A DNA stretch of 64,000 nucleotides from contig NZ_CP042331.1 in NCBI RefSeq assembly GCF_008253865.1, positions 5,731,501-5,795,500 of the forward strand. The letters are read 5' to 3'. Source of the stretch: Bosea sp. F3-2 (GTDB lineage: Bacteria; Pseudomonadota; Alphaproteobacteria; Rhizobiales; Beijerinckiaceae). Of this stretch, positions 32,000 through 40,880 are shown piece after piece; the first letter of the stretch is position 1, and each line of letters opens with the position of its first letter. The notes beneath the pieces are model-generated. The model was not told the DNA's origin. It saw only the letters and a list, made by a program, of their open reading frames with translations, and did no database searches. The position numbers were made by a program, and so were the translations under genes.

Positions 32000-33231
32000 C
32001 CGGGGGGCACGAAGAGGCCATCGGCCGCTTCCTGGCCGAGCCGATCCTGGCCCGCCTCCTGAACGCACTGAACGGGGAGGGAGAGGAAACCCGCATCGTC
32101 GGCGGCGCCGTGCGCAATCTCCTGCTCGGCGAACCGGCGAACGACGTCGACCTCGCCACCACCGCTCTGCCGCGGGAGACGATCCGACGCGGCCGGAAGG
32201 CCGGGTTCAAGGCTGTGCCGACGGGAATCGAGCATGGCACGGTGACGCTGATTTCAGACGGCACGAGTTTCGAGGTGACGACGCTGCGGCGCGACGTCGA
32301 GACCGACGGGCGGCGCGCCAAGGTCGTTTTCGGGCGGGATTTCGCCGAGGACGCGCTGCGGCGCGACTTCACCATCAATGCGCTGGGCCTGGATCGCGAT
32401 GGCAAGCTGCATGATTACAGCACCGGTCTTGCCGATCTGGCCGGGCGGCGCGTGCGTTTCATCGGTGATGCCGAGACGCGTATCCGCGAGGACTATCTGC
32501 GGATCCTGCGCTTCTTCCGCTTCCATGCCCGCTATGGTGCGGGCGCACCCGATGCGGAGGGCCTGCGCGCCTGCATCGCAGGTCGCGACGGGCTCGCTGG
32601 CCTGTCGCGGGAGCGCGTTCGGGCGGAGCTGATGAAGCTGGTGGTTGCTCCCGGAGCAGCCCCCACGCTCGAAGCCATGGCCGCGGCCGGGCTTTTGCTG
32701 CCTGTGATCGGCGCCGTGCCGCATCTCTCGCGCTTCGCTGCCATTGCCGGCGAGGGCGGCGAGCGTGTCTATCCAGCCTTCCGGTTGGCGGCGCTCGCTG
32801 TGTCGGTTCGGGAGGATGCGCCGCGTTTGCGCCAGAGGTTGCGGCTCTCGAATGAGGAGTTCGACCGGGTCGACCGGATCGCATTGGCTCTCGAAGGGCT
32901 GGGCGGGCAGGCGAGACTGCCGTCGCTGGCGCGGCTGCGCCATGTCGCCGACCGCGCCGGAAGCGATGCTGCCGCCGCGGCCCTCGTCTTGCTAACGGCC
33001 TCGTCGGGCGAGGAACTCGGCATCGCGGTGCAGGATCTCATCGGCCAGCTGGGCAGGACACCTGCTTTCCTGCCGCGCGGGCATGATGCGCTCGCCCGCG
33101 GCGTGCCGAAAGGCGAGCGCATCGGGCAGGTCCTCGCAGAGGCCCGCCGGCTCTGGATCGAGGCCGACTGTCCGGCCGATGTGGAAGCGCAGTTCGAACT
33201 GCTTGATGTTGCCGCTCAAACGCCTCGTTGA
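31996..33231 (+). CDS. cca: CCA tRNA nucleotidyltransferase / poly(A) polymerase family
   Basis: Adds or repairs the 3'-CCA end of tRNAs. The 411 residues contain the nucleotidyltransferase core: GGAVRNLLLG (about residues 35-44), NDVDLATTA with the two metal-binding aspartates, and RRDFTINALGLD. Next comes RIREDYLRILRFFRFHARYG, the RNA-binding motif C/D region. No C-terminal HD domain is seen. Start is coupled to DUF6111. The longer open frame upstream is not protein-like. Last gene of the operon, followed by repeats D2 and B3. Confidence 0.92.
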   Translation: MTGGHEEAIGRFLAEPILARLLNALNGEGEETRIVGGAVRNLLLGEPANDVDLATTALPRETIRRGRKAGFKAVPTGIEHGTVTLISDGTSFEVTTLRRDVETDGRRAKVVFGRDFAEDALRRDFTINALGLDRDGKLHDYSTGLADLAGRRVRFIGDAETRIREDYLRILRFFRFHARYGAGAPDAEGLRACIAGRDGLAGLSRERVRAELMKLVVAPGAAPTLEAMAAAGLLLPVIGAVPHLSRFAAIAGEGGERVYPAFRLAALAVSVREDAPRLRQRLRLSNEEFDRVDRIALALEGLGGQARLPSLARLRHVADRAGSDAAAAALVLLTASSGEELGIAVQDLIGQLGRTPAFLPRGHDALARGVPKGERIGQVLAEARRLWIEADCPADVEAQFELLDVAAQTPR

Positions 33232-33279
33232 CCCACTGTTGTCCGGTTCGCCTCGCGCAGGCGGGTGCCGGGGCGGGCT

Positions 33280-33394
33280 CCTCCCTTCCCCCTTGTGGGG
33301 AAGGGTATGGGGATGGGGGTGGTTCCGCTTGGTGAGCGTTGAACCCCGTCGTTCGACCCCCACCCCTGCCCCTCCCCACAAGGGGGAGGGGTTC
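33280..33394. repeat. Repeat family D-like, copy D2
   Basis: Palindromic element: CTCCCTTCCCCCTTGTGGGG at the left, matched at the right by CCCCACAAGGGGGAGGGG. The inner parts differ from D1, with GGGGATGGGGGTGG facing CCCCCACCCCTGCCCC. It lies downstream of cca within the 336-bp gap before the convergent hemF stop. Confidence 0.75.
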
Positions 33395-33480
33395 CCCGCG
33401 CCTGTCATCTCCGTCGCTGTTCCATGGAAAGCCTTCGATCCATCGTGCTTTCCAAGACGGTCCTCAAAACGAACCGGACA

Positions 33481-33553
33481 GCCGTGGGCTTGACCCGAGC
33501 ATCTTCTGAAAGAGATTCTCGGATCTCCGCTTCGCTACGTTTGAGAATGACGC
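33481..33553. repeat. Repeat family B, decayed copy B3
   Basis: Resembles the core of B1/B2: GGGCTTGACCCGAGCATCTT, then AGATTCTCGGATC and GAGAATGACG. The left outer arm is lost. Lies between D2 and the hemF stop codon; the remaining about 80 bp between D2 and B3 contain nothing I recognise. Confidence 0.65.
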
Positions 33554-33567
33554 CTGCCCGACAGTGA

Positions 33568-34506
33568 CTAGGGCCAGCGCACCGTCGGCGGCATCGAGGA
33601 CAGGATCGAATCGACGTTGCCGCCGGTCTTCAGCCCGAAGATCGTGCCGCGGTCGTAGAGCAGGTTGAACTCGACATAGCGGCCGCGGCGGACCTGCTGC
33701 TCATGGCGCTCGGCCTCGGTCCAGGGCTTGCCGATATTGCGGCAGAGCACATTGGGATAGATGTCGAGGAAAGCCTCGCCCACGGCCTTGGTGAAGGCGA
33801 AATCGGCCTCGGCATCGCCGGTCCAGACATAGTCGTAGAAGATGCCGCCGATGCCGCGCGGCTCGTTGCGGTGCTTCAGGAAGAAGTACTCGTCGCACCA
33901 CTGCTTGAAGCGGGAATAATCCGCCACGGCCGGGAAGTTCTCACAGGGCCGGCGCATCGCGGCATGGAAATCCCGCGAATCCGGGTCGTCCTGGTTGCGC
34001 CGGGCGTCGAGCACCGGCGTCAGGTCGGCGCCGCCGCCGAACCAGGGCTTCGTCGTGACGACGAAGCGCGTGTTCATATGCACGGTCGGCGCGTGCGGGT
34101 TCCAGGGATGGGCGATCAGCGAGATGCCCGTGGCGTGGAAGCGCGGATCCTCCGAGGCGCCGGGGATCTGGGCCGCGAAATCCGGATGAAAGCTGCCATG
34201 GACGGTCGAGACATGGACGCCGACCTTCTCGAAGACACGGCCCTTCATGATCGACATCACGCCGCCGCCGCCGGGCGCGCCGTCATGGTTGGTGCGCTGC
34301 CAGGGCGTCCGGACGAAGCGGCCGGGCTGGTTGGTTTCAGGGGGGAAGGGGCCGCCCGCCTCGTCCTCGACCTCCTCGAAGGCGGCGCAGATCCGGTCGC
34401 GCAGATTCTCAAACCAGGCGGCCGCGCGGGGCTTCATCGCCTCGATGACAGCCGGGTCGGCGGGCGCAGCTTCAACGGGCTTGGGTTTGTTCATGGTCGT
34501 GTCCAT
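33568..34506 (-). CDS. hemF: Oxygen-dependent coproporphyrinogen III oxidase
   Basis: Decarboxylates two propionates of coproporphyrinogen III in heme biosynthesis. A 312-residue protein with HMNTRFVVTTKPWFGGGADLTP, KQWCDEYFFLKHRNEPRGIGGIF and EFNLLYDRGTIFGLKTGG, all family signatures. Start 34506 (MDTTMNKPK) or 34494 (MNKPK) are both possible. The start overlaps the 3' end of the trmL gene by about 35 nt, so hemF is probably translated from a transcript shared with trmL. Confidence 0.95.
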   Translation of the reverse strand: MDTTMNKPKPVEAAPADPAVIEAMKPRAAAWFENLRDRICAAFEEVEDEAGGPFPPETNQPGRFVRTPWQRTNHDGAPGGGGVMSIMKGRVFEKVGVHVSTVHGSFHPDFAAQIPGASEDPRFHATGISLIAHPWNPHAPTVHMNTRFVVTTKPWFGGGADLTPVLDARRNQDDPDSRDFHAAMRRPCENFPAVADYSRFKQWCDEYFFLKHRNEPRGIGGIFYDYVWTGDAEADFAFTKAVGEAFLDIYPNVLCRNIGKPWTEAERHEQQVRRGRYVEFNLLYDRGTIFGLKTGGNVDSILSSMPPTVRWP

Positions 34507-34969
34507 CACGGCGCGGAAAGCCGCCTGTCTGTCGCAACGCCTCACCCATTACCATCGCAGCCGCAAGCGCGACATTGAGCGATCGCAAAGCCGGGCGCAT
34601 CGGGATGTGAAGGCTCGCATCGGCCGCAGCCTGCACCGCGGGCGTGACGCCGGCCGATTCGCGCCCGACCAGAACGATGTCGCCGGGCTGGAAGACGAAG
34701 TCCGGCAGCGGGGTCGCGCCATCCGTCTCCGCGAGGACGAGGCGGTGGCCGGCGTCACGCCGCCACTGGTCGAAAGCCGCGAAGGAATCGTGCCGGGAGA
34801 CGGCGGCACGCTCGAGATAATCCATGCCCGAACGGCGGAAATGCCGGTCCGAGACGTCGAAGGCGGCGGGCTCGATGATATCGACCGCGATGCCGAGACA
34901 AGCCGCCATGCGGATCATCGTGCCGGCATTCTGCGGAATATCCGGCTGGAACAGGGCGAGACGCAACAT
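34472..34969 (-). CDS. trmL: tRNA (cytidine(34)-2'-O)-methyltransferase TrmL
   Basis: SpoU-type SAM methyltransferase that 2'-O-methylates the wobble base of two leucine tRNAs. A 165-residue single-domain protein as expected. Motifs: NAGTMIRMAACLG (motif 1), LVGRESAGVTP (motif 2) and IPMRPALRSLNVALAAAMV (motif 3, knot). The ATG at 34969 (MLRLALFQPDIPQN) matches the family start. The C-terminal tail overlaps hemF. Confidence 0.93.
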   Translation of the reverse strand: MLRLALFQPDIPQNAGTMIRMAACLGIAVDIIEPAAFDVSDRHFRRSGMDYLERAAVSRHDSFAAFDQWRRDAGHRLVLAETDGATPLPDFVFQPGDIVLVGRESAGVTPAVQAAADASLHIPMRPALRSLNVALAAAMVMGEALRQTGGFPRRDGHDHEQTQAR

Positions 34970-35071
34970 GGCCCTGTCATGCGGTGACGCCCGGATATGC
35001 GTCAAGCAGGCTGGCCATTCGCATAGGCGGGGGCCATATGCCTCGAAACCGTCGTGATGCCGCTCTCGAGG

Positions 35072-35220
35072 CTGTTAGGGACTATGGGATGGATTTGACG
35101 CTGGCGATTTTGCGCGACTGCTGTGTCTTTCTTCGTAGCAAGCCGGAAGGCTTGCGTCCTCGAACTCCTGGCATTCGCGCAAAATCGCCAGCGTCAAATC
35201 CATCCCATAGTCCCTAACAG
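35072..35220. repeat. Perfect 46-bp inverted repeat with 57-nt loop
   Basis: Left arm 35072-35117 and right arm 35175-35220 are exact reverse complements over all 46 positions, starting CTGTTAGGGACTATGGGATG. The loop contains a further small hairpin, GCAAGCC-GGAA-GGCTTGC (about 35137-35156). The element lies between trmL and the ABC exporter and ends 17 bp before the exporter's ATG. Both strands give the same 13-residue reading, DYGMDLTLAILR, simply because of the palindrome. It has the form of a small non-autonomous mobile element or an insertion remnant. Confidence 0.95.
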
Positions 35221-35237
35221 ACTCTAGGAAGGCAGAC

Positions 35238-37103
35238 ATGTTCGCTCCGCTCTTCCGCTGGCTTGAAAGCCGAGTCGACGTCTTCGCTCCCTTCGACGAG
35301 CAGGAGACGCCGCCGCACGGCGTCTGGCCCTTCATGTGGCACCACATCAAGGGCGTGAAGGGCTGGATGGCGGCGATCATGATCACCGGCCTCGGCTTCA
35401 GCGGCATCGAGGCGGCGATGTATCTGATGGTCGGCTGGTTCGTCGATCTGCTCTCGACGCAGTCGCCCGAGACGATCTTCCGCGACCATGGCTGGCTGCT
35501 TGCTAGCGCCGCCTTCCTGCTCGTGGTGGTCAGGCCGCTGATCTATTTCGCCAACCACGCCATCGTCGATCAGGTCGTGGTGCCGCAGATCACCAACCAG
35601 ATCCGCTGGCGCAACCATGTCTACACGCTCGGCCATGCGCTGGGTTATTTCCAGAACGACTTCGCCGGGCGGCTCTCGGCCCGCGTCATCCAGGCCGGGC
35701 AGTCGATCCGCGGCGCCACGATCGAGGTCATCGACGACCTCTGGTACGCGCTCGTCTTTGCCTCCGTGGCGATCGGCTTCTTCGGCAAGACGAGTCTCTG
35801 GCTCGCCCTGCCGGTCGTCGTCTGGCTCGGCGCCTATGTCTCGCTGCTCATCTATTTCGTGCCGCGCGCCAAGAAGCGTTCGGAGGCGAACTCCTTCGGC
35901 CGTTCGAGCACGACCGGGCGCATCGTCGATTCCTACACCAACATCCTGACGGTGAAGCTGTTCGCGCGCGCCGATGCCGAACGCTCCGCCGTCCGCGACT
36001 CGTTGACGCGGTGGAACGCCTCGTTCCTCAACCTGTCGCGGTTGATCACCGGCGTCAGCGTCATCCTGCAGACGATGAACAGTCTGCTCGTCGTGGTGAC
36101 CGCCTGGCTCGCGCTGCTGCTGTGGAGTCAGGGCGAGATGACGCCGGGCGCGGTCGCAGCCGCGATCGGCCTCGTGCTGCGCCTTGTGCAGATGTCCGGC
36201 TGGCTGATCCATCTCGTGCGCGGCATCTTCGAGAATATCGGCTCGGTGCAGGAGAGCATGGAGACGATCGCCAAGCCGCATGATCTGCGCGATGCGCCGG
36301 ATGCCCGGCCGCTCGTCGTCGACAAGGGCGCGATCAGCTTCGAGAAGATCCGCTTCAACTACGGCCGGGGCGTCGGCCTGTTCGAGGGACTCGATCTTCA
36401 GATCAAGCCGGGCGAGCGGGTCGGTCTGGTCGGACCGTCCGGCGCCGGCAAGTCGACGCTGGTGAACCTGCTGCTCCGGCTCTACCCGCTCGAGAGCGGG
36501 CGCATCCTGATCGACGGGCAGGACATCGCCCATGTCACGCAGGACAGTCTGCGGGCGCAGATCGGCATGGTGACGCAGGACAATTCGCTGCTGCATCGCT
36601 CGATCGGCGACAACATCGCCTATGGCCGGATCGGCGCGAGCGAGGCGGAGATCATCGCCGCCGCGCAACAGGCCGAGGCGCATGACTTCATCCTCGGACT
36701 CGGCGACCAGGACGGGCGCCAGGGCTTCGATTCGCGCGTCGGTGAGCGCGGCGTGAAGCTCTCGGGCGGTCAGCGCCAGCGCATCGCCATCGCGCGCGTG
36801 CTGCTCAAGGATGCGCCGATCCTGATTCTCGACGAGGCGACTTCGGCGCTCGATTCAGAGGTCGAGGCGGCGATCCAGCAGCAGCTCGCGGCGCTGATGG
36901 AAGGCAAGACGGTGATCGCGATCGCGCATAGACTTTCGACCATCGCCGCGCTCGACCGGCTGATCGTGCTCGATCAGGGGCGGATCGTCGCGACCGGAAG
37001 CCATGACGAGCTGATCCGGCGGGGCGGGCTCTATGCCCGGCTCTGGGCGCGGCAATCGGGTGGCTTCCTCGCCGCCGCCGATCCGGAAAAACTCGCCGTC
37101 TGA
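35238..37103 (+). CDS. ABC exporter, fused permease-ATPase
   Basis: A 621-residue half-transporter of the ABCB/MsbA type. Six membrane helices lie in residues 30-340. The ATPase domain from about 360 has GPSGAGKST, the signature LSGGQRQRIAIAR, the Walker B LILDEATSALD and the H-loop IAHRLST. Substrate unknown; relatives export lipids or multiple drugs. A good AGGAAGG ribosome binding site lies before ATG 35238, immediately after the 46-bp inverted repeat, so that repeat probably lies in its 5' untranslated region. Single gene. Confidence 0.9.
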   Translation: MFAPLFRWLESRVDVFAPFDEQETPPHGVWPFMWHHIKGVKGWMAAIMITGLGFSGIEAAMYLMVGWFVDLLSTQSPETIFRDHGWLLASAAFLLVVVRPLIYFANHAIVDQVVVPQITNQIRWRNHVYTLGHALGYFQNDFAGRLSARVIQAGQSIRGATIEVIDDLWYALVFASVAIGFFGKTSLWLALPVVVWLGAYVSLLIYFVPRAKKRSEANSFGRSSTTGRIVDSYTNILTVKLFARADAERSAVRDSLTRWNASFLNLSRLITGVSVILQTMNSLLVVVTAWLALLLWSQGEMTPGAVAAAIGLVLRLVQMSGWLIHLVRGIFENIGSVQESMETIAKPHDLRDAPDARPLVVDKGAISFEKIRFNYGRGVGLFEGLDLQIKPGERVGLVGPSGAGKSTLVNLLLRLYPLESGRILIDGQDIAHVTQDSLRAQIGMVTQDNSLLHRSIGDNIAYGRIGASEAEIIAAAQQAEAHDFILGLGDQDGRQGFDSRVGERGVKLSGGQRQRIAIARVLLKDAPILILDEATSALDSEVEAAIQQQLAALMEGKTVIAIAHRLSTIAALDRLIVLDQGRIVATGSHDELIRRGGLYARLWARQSGGFLAAADPEKLAV

Positions 37104-37133
37104 CAGCGGGGCGATCTCGCCTGGAACCTCGCC

Positions 37134-37279
37134 GTCATTCCGGGGCAGGCCGCAGGCCTGAGCCCGGAACCCAGAACCGATGCGGCTTATCGGAAGAGCA
37201 CCGAGGGCAGTTGCTCTTCGCGGTCAGGGCATCGGTTCTGGGTTCCGGGCTCTTCGCTGGCGCGAAGCCCCGGAATGAC
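37134..37279. repeat. Repeat family C-like, copy C3 (long double inverted repeat)
   Basis: Outer arms GTCATTCCGGGG (37134-37145) and CCCCGGAATGAC (37268-37279). Inside these, a perfect 24-bp inverted repeat joins 37160-37183 and 37229-37252 (key core CCCAGAACCGATG). Lies 30 bp after the ABC exporter. The rest of the 400-bp gap before petA has only a CCGCCGC-ATT-GCGGCGG hairpin at 37407-37423 and no gene. Confidence 0.85.
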
Positions 37280-37502
37280 GACGGGGTTCCGCTGAAATGC
37301 AACAGGGCCAAAGCCTTCGCCTGCGAACTGTGCGCCATGCATGGGCGGGAGGTTCGCGACAGTAGACTTCGTCCAATCTGCATGTCAAAGAGCCCACGGT
37401 GACGCACCGCCGCATTGCGGCGGTCGCGGCGCGCCCCTATGAGGGCGAGAGGCGACAATTTCGAGCTGTTCCAGCTCGCAAGACGTGTAAGAGGATTGGA
37501 TC

Positions 37503-38051
37503 GTGGCGCACGCGACCGATACATCGACCGGAACAACCCGCCGCGATTTCCTGATGCTCACGACCGGAGCTGCCGGCGCCGTCGGCATCGGCGCTGTCAT
37601 CGTTCCCCTGATCAGCCAGCTCGCTCCCGATGCGCAGACCGTCGCGGCCGGCGCGCCGATCGATCTCGATCTGTCGCCCATCGCCGAGGGCCAGTCGATC
37701 AAGCTGTTCTGGCGCGGCAAGCTGATCTTCGTGCGCCACCGCACCAAGAAGGAGGTCGACGAGGCCCTCGCCGTCGACATCGCCACGCTGCGCGATCCGC
37801 AGACCGATCAGCAGCGCACCAAGGCCGGGCACGAGCGTTTCCTCATCGTCTACGGCAACTGCACCCATCTCGGCTGCGTGCCGCTCGGCAACGCACCCGG
37901 CGAGCCGAAGGGCGATTTCGACGGCTGGTTCTGCCCCTGCCACGGCTCGCACTACGATTCCTCCGGCCGCATCCGCAAGGGCCCGGCACCGCTCAACCTG
38001 CCGGTTCCGCCCTACGCCTTCACCGCGGACACCAAGATCAAGATCGGCTGA
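37503..38051 (+). CDS. petA: Ubiquinol-cytochrome c reductase Rieske iron-sulfur subunit
   Basis: The 2Fe-2S subunit of complex III. It has 182 residues. The N-terminus carries a Tat-type signal anchor, TTRRDFLMLTTGAAG, followed by one transmembrane helix. Cluster ligands are in CTHLGC and CPCHGSHYD, with the two His and two Cys all present and the disulfide cysteines in the same boxes. First gene of petABC; cytochrome b follows after 53 nt. Confidence 0.97.
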   Translation: MAHATDTSTGTTRRDFLMLTTGAAGAVGIGAVIVPLISQLAPDAQTVAAGAPIDLDLSPIAEGQSIKLFWRGKLIFVRHRTKKEVDEALAVDIATLRDPQTDQQRTKAGHERFLIVYGNCTHLGCVPLGNAPGEPKGDFDGWFCPCHGSHYDSSGRIRKGPAPLNLPVPPYAFTADTKIKIG

Positions 38052-38104
38052 GCAATGCGCTCGACGCTTTCCCGCCAAGATGAGACAGCCTTGAGGCATT
38101 CTTC

Positions 38105-39391
38105 ATGAGTGGTCACAGTTCCTACGTCCCGAAGACCGGCATCGAACGCTGGCTCGACGCCCGCCTGCCGATCGTCCGCCTGGCTCATGATTCGGCCGTC
38201 TCCTATCCGGTGCCGCGCAACCTGAACTATCTCTGGACGTTCGGCGGCATCCTCGTGTTCATGCTGGTGGCGCAGATCGTCACCGGCATCATCCTGGCGA
38301 TGCACTACACCGCCAACTCCCTGCTGGCGTTCAACTCCGTCGAGCACATCATGCGCGACGTGAACTATGGCTGGCTGCTGCGCTACCTGCATTCGAACGG
38401 CGCCTCGATGTTCTTCATCGCCGTCTACGTGCACATCTTCCGCGGGCTCTATTACGGTTCGTACAAGGCGCCGCGCGAGGTGCTCTGGATCCTCGGCGTG
38501 GTCATCTTCCTCCTGATGATGGCGACGGCCTTCATGGGCTACGTGCTGCCCTGGGGCCAGATGTCCTTCTGGGGCGCGACCGTCATCACCAACCTGTTCT
38601 CGGCGCTGCCGGTGATCGGCGAGACGATCGTCACCTTCCTGTGGGGTGGCTACTCGGTCGACAACCCGACGCTGAACCGCTTCTTCTCGCTGCACTACCT
38701 GCTGCCGTTCATGATCTTCGGCGTCGTCGTGCTGCACATCTGGGCGCTGCACGTCGTCGGCCAGAACAACCCGACCGGTGTCGAGGTGAAGAACGTCGAG
38801 AAGGATACCGTGCCTTTCACGCCCTACGCGACCGTCAAGGACATCTTCGGCATGGTCGTGTTCATGATCCTGTTCTCCTGGTTCGTGTTCTACCAGCCGA
38901 ATTTCCTGGGCCACGCCGATAACTACATCGTTGCCAACCCGGCCGCGACGCCGGCGCATATCGTGCCCGAATGGTACTTCCTGCCGTTCTACGCGATCCT
39001 GCGCGCCATCCCCGACAAGCTCGGCGGCGTTCTCGCCATGGGCTCGGCCATCGTCGTGCTCGCCTTCCTGCCCTGGATCGACACCTCGAAGGTCCGCTCG
39101 ATGAGCTACCGCCCGATCGCGCGCCAGCTGTTCTGGGCCTTCGTCCTGGTCTGCATCGGCCTGGGCTATCTCGGCGCCATGCCGGCGGAAGGCGGCTACG
39201 TCATCGCCTCGCAGATCTTCACCGCGCTGTATTTCGGCTTCTTCGTCGCGCTCTTCGTCGTCGGCCTGTTCGAGCGGCCGAAGGCGCTGCCGACCTCGAT
39301 CGCCGATGCCGTGCTCGCAGCTTCCGAGAAGAACGGCTCGGCGGCGCGCATCGCGATCGCCACCGCTGCCGAACCGAACGTCAAGGGCTGA
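38105..39391 (+). CDS. petB: Cytochrome b of complex III
   Basis: The 428-residue core membrane subunit with two b hemes. Signatures include the N-terminal PVPRNLNYLW, the heme-ligand helices (ILAMHYTANS, HSNGASMFF, VYVHIFRGLYYGS), the PWGQMSFWGATV Qo-site segment and the PEWYFLPFYAILRAIPDK motif. It is a separate gene, not fused to cytochrome c1 as in Bradyrhizobium FbcH, which argues against that genus. The C-terminal 30 residues are a polar extension. Confidence 0.97.
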   Translation: MSGHSSYVPKTGIERWLDARLPIVRLAHDSAVSYPVPRNLNYLWTFGGILVFMLVAQIVTGIILAMHYTANSLLAFNSVEHIMRDVNYGWLLRYLHSNGASMFFIAVYVHIFRGLYYGSYKAPREVLWILGVVIFLLMMATAFMGYVLPWGQMSFWGATVITNLFSALPVIGETIVTFLWGGYSVDNPTLNRFFSLHYLLPFMIFGVVVLHIWALHVVGQNNPTGVEVKNVEKDTVPFTPYATVKDIFGMVVFMILFSWFVFYQPNFLGHADNYIVANPAATPAHIVPEWYFLPFYAILRAIPDKLGGVLAMGSAIVVLAFLPWIDTSKVRSMSYRPIARQLFWAFVLVCIGLGYLGAMPAEGGYVIASQIFTALYFGFFVALFVVGLFERPKALPTSIADAVLAASEKNGSAARIAIATAAEPNVKG

Positions 39392-39398
39392 CGGAACC

Positions 39399-40280
39399 AT
39401 GAGCAGAACATCGTTTCGTCTCGCCCTGACCGGGCTCGCCGCCGGCCTGTCGCTGGCGTTCTTCCAGCCGGCGGCGCAGGCTGCCGAGGGTGTGGCTCAT
39501 CCGCCGGCTCTCAGCTGGTCGTTCTCCGGCCCCGTCGGCAAGTTCGACCGGGCCCAGCTGCAGCGCGGCTTCAAGGTCTACAAGGAAGTCTGCGCGGCCT
39601 GCCACGGCGCCAGCCTGGTCCGTTTCCGCAACCTGTCGGAGCCGGGCGGCCCCGAATTCACGCCCGGCCAGATCGCTGCGCTCGCCGCGACCTATCAGAT
39701 CAAGGACGGCCCGAACGATCAGGGCGAGATGTTCGACCGGCCGGGCCGGCCGGCCGACGCCTTCCCGTCGCCGTTCCCGAACGAACAGGCGGCGCGCGCG
39801 GCCCAGGGCGGCGCCTATCCGCCGGACTTCTCGGTGCTGGCCAAGGCCCGCACCTATGTGCGCGGCTTCCCGACCTTCATCTTCGATATCTTCACCCAGT
39901 ATCAGGAGCAGGGGCCGGACTACATCCACGCCCTGCTGACGGGCTATGAGGAGCCGCCGGCAGGTTTCCCGGCGCTCCTGCCGGGGCAGAACTACAACAA
40001 GTACATGCCCGGCCACCTGATCGCGATGCCGAAGCCGCTCTCCGACGGGCAGGTCGAGTATCCGAAGGGCCCGGACGGCAAGTCGCCGGTGCCTGAGACG
40101 GTCGATCAGTATGCGCGTGACGTCGCCGCCTTCATGGTCTGGATGGCGGAGCCGCATCTGGAAGCGCGCAAGCGCCTCGGCCTGCAGGTCATGCTCTTCC
40201 TCGTGGCCTTCTCGTTCCTGCTCTACTACACCAAGAAGAAGGTGTGGTCGCGCATGCCGGACGGCTCGCCGGCGCACTGA
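39399..40280 (+). CDS. petC: Cytochrome c1 of complex III
   Basis: A 293-residue periplasmic heme-c protein with a signal peptide (residues 1-28, ending QAA), the CAACH heme motif near residue 66, a KYMPGHLIAMP segment holding the Met ligand, and a C-terminal membrane anchor (about 266-285: VMLFLVAFSFLLYY). It starts 7 nt after petB. A strong terminator at 40305 ends the operon. Confidence 0.96.
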   Translation: MSRTSFRLALTGLAAGLSLAFFQPAAQAAEGVAHPPALSWSFSGPVGKFDRAQLQRGFKVYKEVCAACHGASLVRFRNLSEPGGPEFTPGQIAALAATYQIKDGPNDQGEMFDRPGRPADAFPSPFPNEQAARAAQGGAYPPDFSVLAKARTYVRGFPTFIFDIFTQYQEQGPDYIHALLTGYEEPPAGFPALLPGQNYNKYMPGHLIAMPKPLSDGQVEYPKGPDGKSPVPETVDQYARDVAAFMVWMAEPHLEARKRLGLQVMLFLVAFSFLLYYTKKKVWSRMPDGSPAH

Positions 40281-40304
40281 CGCGACGGGACGTGATTTCG
40301 GAAC

Positions 40305-40330
40305 AGGCCCCGCCCAGCGGGGCCTTTTTC
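40305..40330 (+). terminator. Rho-independent terminator of petABC
   Basis: Stem AGGCCCCG / CGGGGCCT around a short CCCAG loop, directly followed by five T residues. Begins 24 bp after the petC stop codon. It is the clearest intrinsic terminator in the window. Confidence 0.93.
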
Positions 40331-40387
40331 GTTGATGCCCGGAACCTGGAGCACGACGCCGTTCCAGAAAAGTGCGGACAGCGCGGG

Positions 40388-40492
40388 GAACCCCTCTCCT
40401 GCATCGAAGTCGGCTGTTGCCGACTTCGACACTTTAAAGCGCTGATCTCGGGCAAGCCCGAGATCAGTGAGAGGGACAGGGGTGAGGTGTAG
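40388..40492. repeat. Repeat D end with E insert (E1)
   Basis: CCCCTCTCC...GAGAGGG ends of family D enclose the two-hairpin E module. The first E hairpin is TCGAAGTCGG-CTGTTG-CCGACTTCGA (40404-40429). The second is CTGATCTCGGG-CAAG-CCCGAGATCAG (40442-40467). Near-identical E modules occur at 60858-60921 (inverted) and 61044-61106. In the petC-mtnP gap. Confidence 0.9.
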
Positions 40493-40559
40493 GCCACTGG
40501 ACCAGTAAAGTGTGCCTTCACCGCAGCAACGGTGAGGTCACGGCTAAAGCGTCCAACGG

Positions 40560-40673
40560 CCTTCCCCTCACCCTGCCCTCTCCCTCCGGGAGAGGGTTCC
40601 CTGCGCAAGCTGGAGTGACCTCCTGTTCATGGATTCCGGGCTCAAGCGCTCCGCGCTTGCCCCGGAATGACGG
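40560..40673. repeat. D-like palindrome (40560-40605) and partial C-like repeat C4 (40631-40673)
   Basis: CCCTCTCCCTCCGGGAGAGGG is a family-D end hairpin. About 30 bp further, GATTCCGGGCTCAAGCG...CCCCGGAATGACGG is a C-like palindrome. Together with E1, A5 and the terminator these fill most of the 600-bp gap before mtnP; no gene is visible in it. Confidence 0.7.
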
Positions 40674-40765
40674 TGGTGGTTCTGCCGCGAGGCGCCGGGT
40701 CCATGCGTCGCGGCTGAGTCGTATTGCGACCGTCATCGAAAGATGGTCCCTTCCGCGCCCGCAAC

Positions 40766-40865
40766 AGATCGCCGCGCGTCCTATCGGACGCGGCAACGGC
40801 GATCGGCATATTTGTCATCGCATCGGATCCTTCCGAAAAGTGGCTTCCACTGTTCGGTCCGATGC
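40766..40865. repeat. Repeat family A, copy A5
   Basis: Hairpin 1: AGATCGCCG (40766) to CGGCGATCG region (about 40805), fully paired in its G:C form. Hairpin 2: GCATCGGA (40820) to TCCGATGC (40865). It ends 15 bp before the mtnP start codon, so it lies where that gene's leader and ribosome binding site should be. Confidence 0.88.
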
Positions 40866-40880
40866 TCGAGGGAATCAGCC

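Noticed and set aside
35080..35407. Short frames within the 46-bp inverted repeat giving DYGMDLTLAILR on both strands
   Set aside because: The identical reading on both strands follows automatically from the perfect palindrome; there is no ribosome binding site or further protein-like sequence.
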